Source: Ferdinandcohnia sp047238305 (GTDB lineage Bacteria > Bacillota > Bacilli > Bacillales > Bacillaceae_L). From it: DNA of 64,000 bases. The DNA is taken from positions 372,001-436,000 of the forward strand of contig NZ_JBDFMO010000001.1 of assembly GCF_047238305.1 (NCBI RefSeq), read 5' to 3'. This document shows, one piece after another, positions 59,631-64,000 of the stretch. Position numbers and translations under genes: made by a program. How positions within the stretch are numbered: the first letter of the stretch is position 1; each line of letters begins with the position of its first letter. A model generated the notes under the pieces. That model worked only from the letters and a program-made list of their open reading frames with translations. It was not told the origin of the DNA and did no database searches.

Positions 59631-60350
59631 TTATTCACCTAGGTCGACGTTGTGGTAGACCTGACGTACGTCTTCAAGGTCTTCTAATGCATCGATCATT
59701 TTTTCGAATTTTTCTTTTGCATCGTCTGGAAGGGTTACATCGTTTTGTGCAAGCATTGTTAATTCAGCTACTGTAAACTCCGTAATTCCAGCGTTTTTAA
59801 AAGCTTCTTGAACTGCATGGAATTGTTCTGGCTCCGCATACACGATGACAGCATCTTCTTCTTCAAGAATGTCGCGTACATCTACATCTGCTTCCATTAA
59901 CAATTCTAGTACTTCATCAGCGGTTTTTCCTTCGATACCGAAAACAGCAGTTGCATCAAACATATATGCTACAGAACCACTGACACCCATGTTTCCTCCA
60001 TTTTTACCAAAAGCGGCACGTACATCTGAAGCTGTACGGTTGACGTTATTTGTTAAAGCATCCACAATCACCATTGATCCATTTGGTCCAAAGCCTTCAT
60101 AGCGTAGTTCATCGTACGTTTCCTCTGAACCACCCTTTGCTTTTTCAATGGCGCGGTCAATGATATGTTTTGGTACACTGTATGTTTTCGCACGCTCAAG
60201 AACGACTTTTAAATGTTGGTTTGACTCAGGATCAGGCTCACCTTGTTTCGCTGCTACATAGATTTCACGTCCAAATTTTGCGTAGATTCTACTTGTATTC
60301 GCATCCTTGGAAGCTTTTTTTTCCTTAATATTGTTCCATTTACGTCCCAT
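59631..60350 (-). CDS. yeeI: YebC/PmpR family protein YeeI
   Basis: A 239-residue YebC-family protein. The start MGRKWNNIKEKKASKDANTS and the block ELRYEGFGPNGSMVIVDALT match B. subtilis YeeI along the length as I recall it. YebC proteins have been described as transcription regulators and, more recently, as helping ribosomes at difficult motifs. ATG 60350 is used (the frame to 60359 begins GTG with no better site). It is monocistronic. Confidence 0.93.
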   Translation of the reverse strand: MGRKWNNIKEKKASKDANTSRIYAKFGREIYVAAKQGEPDPESNQHLKVVLERAKTYSVPKHIIDRAIEKAKGGSEETYDELRYEGFGPNGSMVIVDALTNNVNRTASDVRAAFGKNGGNMGVSGSVAYMFDATAVFGIEGKTADEVLELLMEADVDVRDILEEEDAVIVYAEPEQFHAVQEAFKNAGITEFTVAELTMLAQNDVTLPDDAKEKFEKMIDALEDLEDVRQVYHNVDLGE

Positions 60351-60510
60351 CTTGAACACTCGCTTTCAACTATTGAATCTTATCTTATTATAATGTAAGT
60401 GTTGATTACTACCAAATGCTACCGTTCCACAACTTACATTTTGAACAAAATATATTATACTCCAACATTTAGCGCTTTTCGAGAAAAAATTTGAAGAAAA
60501 TGTAACCAAA

Positions 60511-60541
60511 AAACGCCTAGACATGGGTGCCTAAGCGTTTT
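60511..60541. terminator. Rho-independent terminator
   Basis: AAAACGC..GCGTTTT with an inner TAGGC/GTCTA stem, just after the VOC gene. Confidence 0.75.
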
Positions 60542-60551
60542 GACTTTTCTT

Positions 60552-60947
60552 TTAAGCTAAAGTTAGTTGCCAGGAAACTCCGAAACGATCGTTAATCCAG
60601 CCGAATTTTTTGCTGAAACCATAATTACCTAGAGGCATGAGTTCTCCTCCGCCTTCTTTTAACTTTTCATAAAGAGTATCGATTTCTTCTTCCGTACTGC
60701 ATGTTAGATAAATTGAAAATGAAGGAGTGAATGTAAACTGATGCTTGACATTACTATCAATGCACATAAACTCTTGGCCATTTAACGTAAAAGTGGCATG
60801 CATGACTGTTCCTTCATCACCCGGTCCATTTGCTCCATACCGAACAATATTTGTAATCTCAGAATCCTCAATGAGTGACGTATAAAAATTCATTGCTTCC
60901 TCTGCATTGCCCTCCTGAAACATTAAAAATGGTGTTATTTTTTCCAT
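60552..60947 (-). CDS. VOC/PhnB-like protein
   Basis: A vicinal-oxygen-chelate fold protein of 131 residues of the PhnB/3-demethylubiquinone-methyltransferase-like group: ITPFLMFQEGNAEEAMNFYTSL at the start, GQEFMCIDSN in the middle and FGWINDRFGVSWQL at the end. The group has no proven single reaction. ATG 60947 is used with AGGAG about 10 bases upstream; the ATG at 60953 is too near that site. Confidence 0.85.
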   Translation of the reverse strand: MEKITPFLMFQEGNAEEAMNFYTSLIEDSEITNIVRYGANGPGDEGTVMHATFTLNGQEFMCIDSNVKHQFTFTPSFSIYLTCSTEEEIDTLYEKLKEGGGELMPLGNYGFSKKFGWINDRFGVSWQLTLA

Positions 60948-60990
60948 AATCATATTCTCCTTTTTTCTTTTTCATTTTTTTAGTATACCC

Positions 60991-61878
60991 CTACTGTGCT
61001 TTATCAAAATCTCTCGGTACGTTAATATGGTGTTCTTGTATGTTTTTACTATTTACAAACCATATTCCTACTAATACTAGCAAAATTCCCGCTAACGATA
61101 CCACACTTAAGCTTTCATCCAAAAATATGTATCCAGAAATGACTCCCACGATCGGTACAAGTAATAAAGAAATCGATGCTTTGCTTGCTTCTGTACGTCT
61201 TAAAATATGATTCCACATCACAAACGCTAAGGCAGAGGCAGCAACTCCTGAAAACAAAATATAAACCACAGGCATGAGTCCCCATTGTGAATTACCCGTT
61301 TCAAATGAAAGAGTATATACCAATAATCCCACCGCTCCGATCGTCATCTGCCAAGTAGTAAATTGAATGGTATCACAATGTTTTAATTTCACTTTAAATA
61401 GCAAACTCGCAATCGCCCAAGATATAGCGGAGCTTAAGGCTAATAAAACCGTCCACATGGATCCTCCAAAATGGATATTCATCGCAAGAAATAAACCCAC
61501 GATGCCTATTACAATTCCGAACGTCTTTCTAACTGTTAGCCGTTCATCAGGAATCCACTTATGCGCCATGATCGATAGAAAAAGCGGCATACTGTATGTA
61601 AGAACAGAGGTAAGACCTGCACTTATGTGGTTAAGTGATATTTGAATCGCAATGTTAAAATATGTGGTTTGAAGGATTCCACATAGAATAAACCACTTAA
61701 GATCGGACTTATTAGGCAGTGGTATTCGTTTTATGAAGCACAGACCTAAGAGTACAATGGATCCTGTTAAAAACCGCCATGCAGCAAATTCCCCAGGAGG
61801 AAAAACACCGTTCCCCAATTTCATGACAACAAAATTAAATCCCCAAATCAGACATAAGATGACCATAGACATGTACAT
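60991..61878 (-). CDS. EamA/DMT superfamily transporter
   Basis: A ten-helix drug/metabolite transporter of 295 residues. Two EamA repeats are visible (about 1-135 and 145-285): GFNFVVMKLGNGVFPPGEFAAWRF near the start and AFVMWNHILRRTEASKASISLLL in the second half. It likely exports amino acids or small metabolites; the substrate is not known. GGAGGGG lies about 11 bases before the ATG. Confidence 0.85.
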   Translation of the reverse strand: MYMSMVILCLIWGFNFVVMKLGNGVFPPGEFAAWRFLTGSIVLLGLCFIKRIPLPNKSDLKWFILCGILQTTYFNIAIQISLNHISAGLTSVLTYSMPLFLSIMAHKWIPDERLTVRKTFGIVIGIVGLFLAMNIHFGGSMWTVLLALSSAISWAIASLLFKVKLKHCDTIQFTTWQMTIGAVGLLVYTLSFETGNSQWGLMPVVYILFSGVAASALAFVMWNHILRRTEASKASISLLLVPIVGVISGYIFLDESLSVVSLAGILLVLVGIWFVNSKNIQEHHINVPRDFDKAQ

Positions 61879-61931
61879 TAGGAAGTTTCCCCTCCTCTCA
61901 ATTTAGCTCGAAAAAGAACAGTCATGTATGA

Positions 61932-62663
61932 TTATTCTTTTATTTTAAAATACTCGAGATCTTCTTCCTGGATTTCTCCCACATGCTGCAAATCCACACT
62001 GCCGCCCCATGAACCCCCACCAACCATGGTAGCACGGGAGTCTTGCCTTTTATTTTCATTGTTATACGGAATCCAGCCAAAATACACATCCTGAATGACA
62101 GGAAACATGTTTTGAAAAATGGAATCTGGTTGTTTCGCTTCTTCCACTTTGAGAGAAGCCTCTATCACGCTCTGCCATTCTTTAGGAAGATCTATTATCC
62201 CGTATGGATTTTCTTTAAAATCTAGGATGGTCTTCATTTGAAGCCTTGGATAATAATTGTCAATTCCTTCAGTAATAAGATAATTGCGATCCCGTAGCAG
62301 ATAAAATTCTCCATAACTGATTTGATCACTAGGGTGAATATTCCAAAATACCCTATAGGAACTCGGATCCGTACTCTTTAACTTGATAACCCTAGGGCCA
62401 CCTACGGTACTATCAAATTCCTTATTCCATTTATGATTTTTCCACAGCCAAAGAGTCATACCATATTTGTTTTCATTTGTAACAATCGGCACAAAAACAC
62501 GCCTTTCATCTATCTCAATAACATCAAGGACCTCATTTACTTCAGAATACCGTTTAAAAGTATCAGTTTTGGTGAAGGTAGTGGGCTTAGCTAAGTAGAA
62601 ATAATAGATCAAGAAAAGAAGAACAACTAAACCTATTAGTCCTATTATCATTTTACGTTTCAT
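61932..62663 (-). CDS. Membrane-anchored hypothetical protein
   Basis: A 243-residue protein with a single N-terminal anchor (MIIGLIGLVVLLFLIYYFYL, about 5-24) and an outside domain rich in Trp, Tyr and acidic residues. Not recognised. It is 5 bases downstream of the next membrane protein gene, so the two are co-transcribed and probably work together. The sequence ends EEDLEYFKIKE. No catalytic motif is seen. Confidence 0.65.
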   Translation of the reverse strand: MKRKMIIGLIGLVVLLFLIYYFYLAKPTTFTKTDTFKRYSEVNEVLDVIEIDERRVFVPIVTNENKYGMTLWLWKNHKWNKEFDSTVGGPRVIKLKSTDPSSYRVFWNIHPSDQISYGEFYLLRDRNYLITEGIDNYYPRLQMKTILDFKENPYGIIDLPKEWQSVIEASLKVEEAKQPDSIFQNMFPVIQDVYFGWIPYNNENKRQDSRATMVGGGSWGGSVDLQHVGEIQEEDLEYFKIKE

Positions 62664-62668
62664 TCATT

Positions 62669-63394
62669 TTACACCCCTTTTAAAAAGACGACATCGGAGC
62701 GAAAATAATATTGTTTTTTAGGGGTTGCGATTAATAGGCCTTTCCCATCTTCTTCAATGAAAATCGTTGTAGGTACATTGCTTCCCCATTTTCCTTGTAC
62801 TCCAATCACTTGGTATGGAAATCGTTCTTTTCTTGTATTTGGTTCTCCGTACATATATGTTTCCTCGTACCACTGATCACTAAAAAATTCCGTTTGTTGC
62901 ATGGTAGACAGTTGTTTCATAACTATATCCTTTTGCAATATAACATCCTTTGCGGCTGGGTGGGTATTGATAATTTTCGCACTTTCCACTTCGGAAACAT
63001 AGGTTGCTATATTACCTGGAGGATATATCACATACTGCAGGCCCACCGAAGCCAAAGTCATTATGACAAAAAGAAAGTTTGCGAGAAAACCAAGCCAGGC
63101 ATATTGGCGATATCTCTCCCAACGCCCCTCTTTTGATCTCAAGATAAAATAAAGAATCCATACACCTAACGGTAAAATAGGTATCTTCATAAGTGTTTCA
63201 AATAGGTTCATATTAAAAGAAAATGTAAAAAGTCCAACAAGTAAAACAAGAATGATCTTCCACAGCTTTGGTTTCTCTTCTTGTTTTTTATAAATTCTAT
63301 ATGAAAAAAATACAATCGTACCCCACCCAATAAGGAACGTCATCATGGATATAAGGCTTACATCAAAATCAAACCGAAATGAAATTAGAACCAC
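62669..63394 (-). CDS. Four-helix membrane hypothetical protein
   Basis: A 241-residue protein with four hydrophobic segments in the first 125 residues (for example FLIGWGTIVFFSYRIY, WKIILVLLVGLFTFSFNMNLF, YAWLGFLANFLFVIMTLASVGLQYVIY), then an outside domain of about 110 residues ending in RSDVVFLKGV. Not recognised. It is the first gene of a two-gene operon with the anchored protein. Role unknown. Confidence 0.65.
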   Translation of the reverse strand: MVLISFRFDFDVSLISMMTFLIGWGTIVFFSYRIYKKQEEKPKLWKIILVLLVGLFTFSFNMNLFETLMKIPILPLGVWILYFILRSKEGRWERYRQYAWLGFLANFLFVIMTLASVGLQYVIYPPGNIATYVSEVESAKIINTHPAAKDVILQKDIVMKQLSTMQQTEFFSDQWYEETYMYGEPNTRKERFPYQVIGVQGKWGSNVPTTIFIEEDGKGLLIATPKKQYYFRSDVVFLKGV

Positions 63395-63459
63395 CCCTTT
63401 TTCTTTTACCTTACTATATATTCGTATTGAGGTGCCTGATTCCTTTTTTTAAGCAAATA

Positions 63460-63496
63460 AAACGTGCAAAACCTTATAGGCTCTGCACGTTTTTGA
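63460..63496. terminator. Bidirectional terminator
   Basis: AAACGTGCA..TGCACGTTTTT with T-runs on both strands, between the membrane protein gene and the DsbA-family gene. Confidence 0.85.
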
Positions 63497-63530
63497 TACG
63501 ATAACTCTCATCTATAAGACTGCTACTTCA

Positions 63531-64000
63531 TTACTCTGCAGAATTTTCTTCTGTCCATACCTGCTGAAGAGCACCAAGGAAGGTGGAAGTTGGCTGCGCA
63601 CCAGAGATCGCGTATTTTTGATTGATTACGAAAAACGGAACACCAGTAACACCAATTTGTTGCGCAAGCGATTCGTCAATTCGTACATCATTTGCGAATT
63701 TCTTTTCGTCTTTTAACACGTCAAGTGTAGCTTCGCGATCCAATCCTACAGACTCTGCGAGATCAGCTAGTACCTCATAGTCACTAATGAGTTTTCCTTC
63801 TTCGAAATAAGAGTGAAGGAGAATCTCAGTCATTTCTTTTTCTTTCCCCTCAGTTGCCGCAAATTTTGCAAGGCGGTGAGCATCAAATGTATTTGTGTGT
63901 TTCATTGTATCAAAATTATAGTTTAGCCCAACACCTGCTGCTTGCTCCCCAACATTTTCGTTCATTTGCTTTGCCTGTGCAACGCTAGTTCCGTATTTTG
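63531..64000 (-). CDS. DsbA/FrnE-family oxidoreductase, 3' part
   Basis: The gene enters from the right edge; about 155 C-terminal residues are visible, beginning KYGTSVAQAKQMNENV. NTFDAHRLAKFAATEGKEKEMTE and IGVTGVPFFVINQKYAISGAQ are characteristic of the FrnE-like DsbA family (the cis-Pro loop is GVP). The N-terminal thioredoxin active site is outside the window. Its function in Bacilli is disulfide or isomerase chemistry in the cytoplasm, with substrates unknown. Confidence 0.88.
   Translation of the reverse strand, partial: KYGTSVAQAKQMNENVGEQAAGVGLNYNFDTMKHTNTFDAHRLAKFAATEGKEKEMTEILLHSYFEEGKLISDYEVLADLAESVGLDREATLDVLKDEKKFANDVRIDESLAQQIGVTGVPFFVINQKYAISGAQPTSTFLGALQQVWTEENSAE

Overview
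The window looks like chromosomal DNA of a Bacillus-type Firmicute (Bacillaceae, Bacillus sensu lato). Evidence: AT-rich sequence with strong AGGAGG-type ribosome binding sites and frequent TTG/GTG starts; a scattered version of the B. subtilis yfj/yfk neighbourhood (pdaA, yfkD, chaA/yfkE, a yfkF-like MFS protein, yfkH, yfkJ, yfkK, treA); a liaIH-FSR locus; mreBH, helD, yfmM, yeeI, pfeT and pflBA. Species cannot be fixed. No tRNA, rRNA, CRISPR, prophage or complete insertion sequence was seen.

Layout. 0-5 kb: 5' end of pdaA, class I fumarase, an MFS permease, a DUF4317 protein and a 52-bp tandem array. 5-21 kb: yfk-like region with yfkD, YczE-type membrane protein, Ca2+/H+ antiporter, OsmC protein, a GC-richer AMP-dependent ligase that looks acquired, a metal-efflux P1B-4 ATPase (pfeT) behind two PerR-like boxes, yfkH, a YtxH-like gene, yfkJ and yfkK, and treA under a TreR-like operator. 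21-34 kb: an interrupted DUF488 gene, a DnaJC28-type (DUF1992) gene, mreBH, a TerC exporter, an AHSA1/ArsR pair with a 34-bp operator, an orphan PAS histidine kinase, two MpsC (DUF2294) paralogues, a SpoVB/YkvU flippase, the ABC-F protein YfmM and the RNA polymerase recycler HelD.

34.7-38.5 kb holds the most unusual locus. One strand carries, in order of transcription, an HD-GYP membrane protein, a 25-codon peptide ending CWWCGFLPGGPRG, a membrane metalloprotease with an N-terminal PqqD-like domain, and a membrane histidine kinase. The HD-GYP protein and the kinase share the same roughly 180-residue membrane sensor. This suggests a self-made peptide signal, its maturase/exporter and two receptors with different outputs.

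38.8-42.4 kb: the lia envelope-stress operon, with liaF split by a one-base frameshift. 42.5-51.8 kb: a DNA glycosylase, a long 53-bp tandem array, an HTH/F1-beta-like fusion protein, CtaG, GNAT and nitrilase genes, a NodB deacetylase, ywbE, and an ECF sigma/anti-sigma pair with a textbook ECF promoter. 52-55 kb: pflBA for anaerobic pyruvate cleavage, with a Fnr/Rex-type site. 55-64 kb: a 53-bp array, a 2-hydroxyacid dehydrogenase, small genes, an M3 peptidase, DUF2500, yeeI, a VOC protein, an EamA exporter, two hypothetical membrane proteins and the 3' part of a DsbA/FrnE gene.

Two kinds of non-coding DNA stand out. (i) Degenerate intergenic tandem arrays whose periods are almost constant: 52, 52, 53 and 53 bp for four long arrays, 20-21 bp for three shorter ones and 31 bp for one promoter-proximal set. 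(ii) At least ten dispersed REP-like hairpins (GGGAC..GGT..GTCCC type), mostly placed at gene 3' ends.
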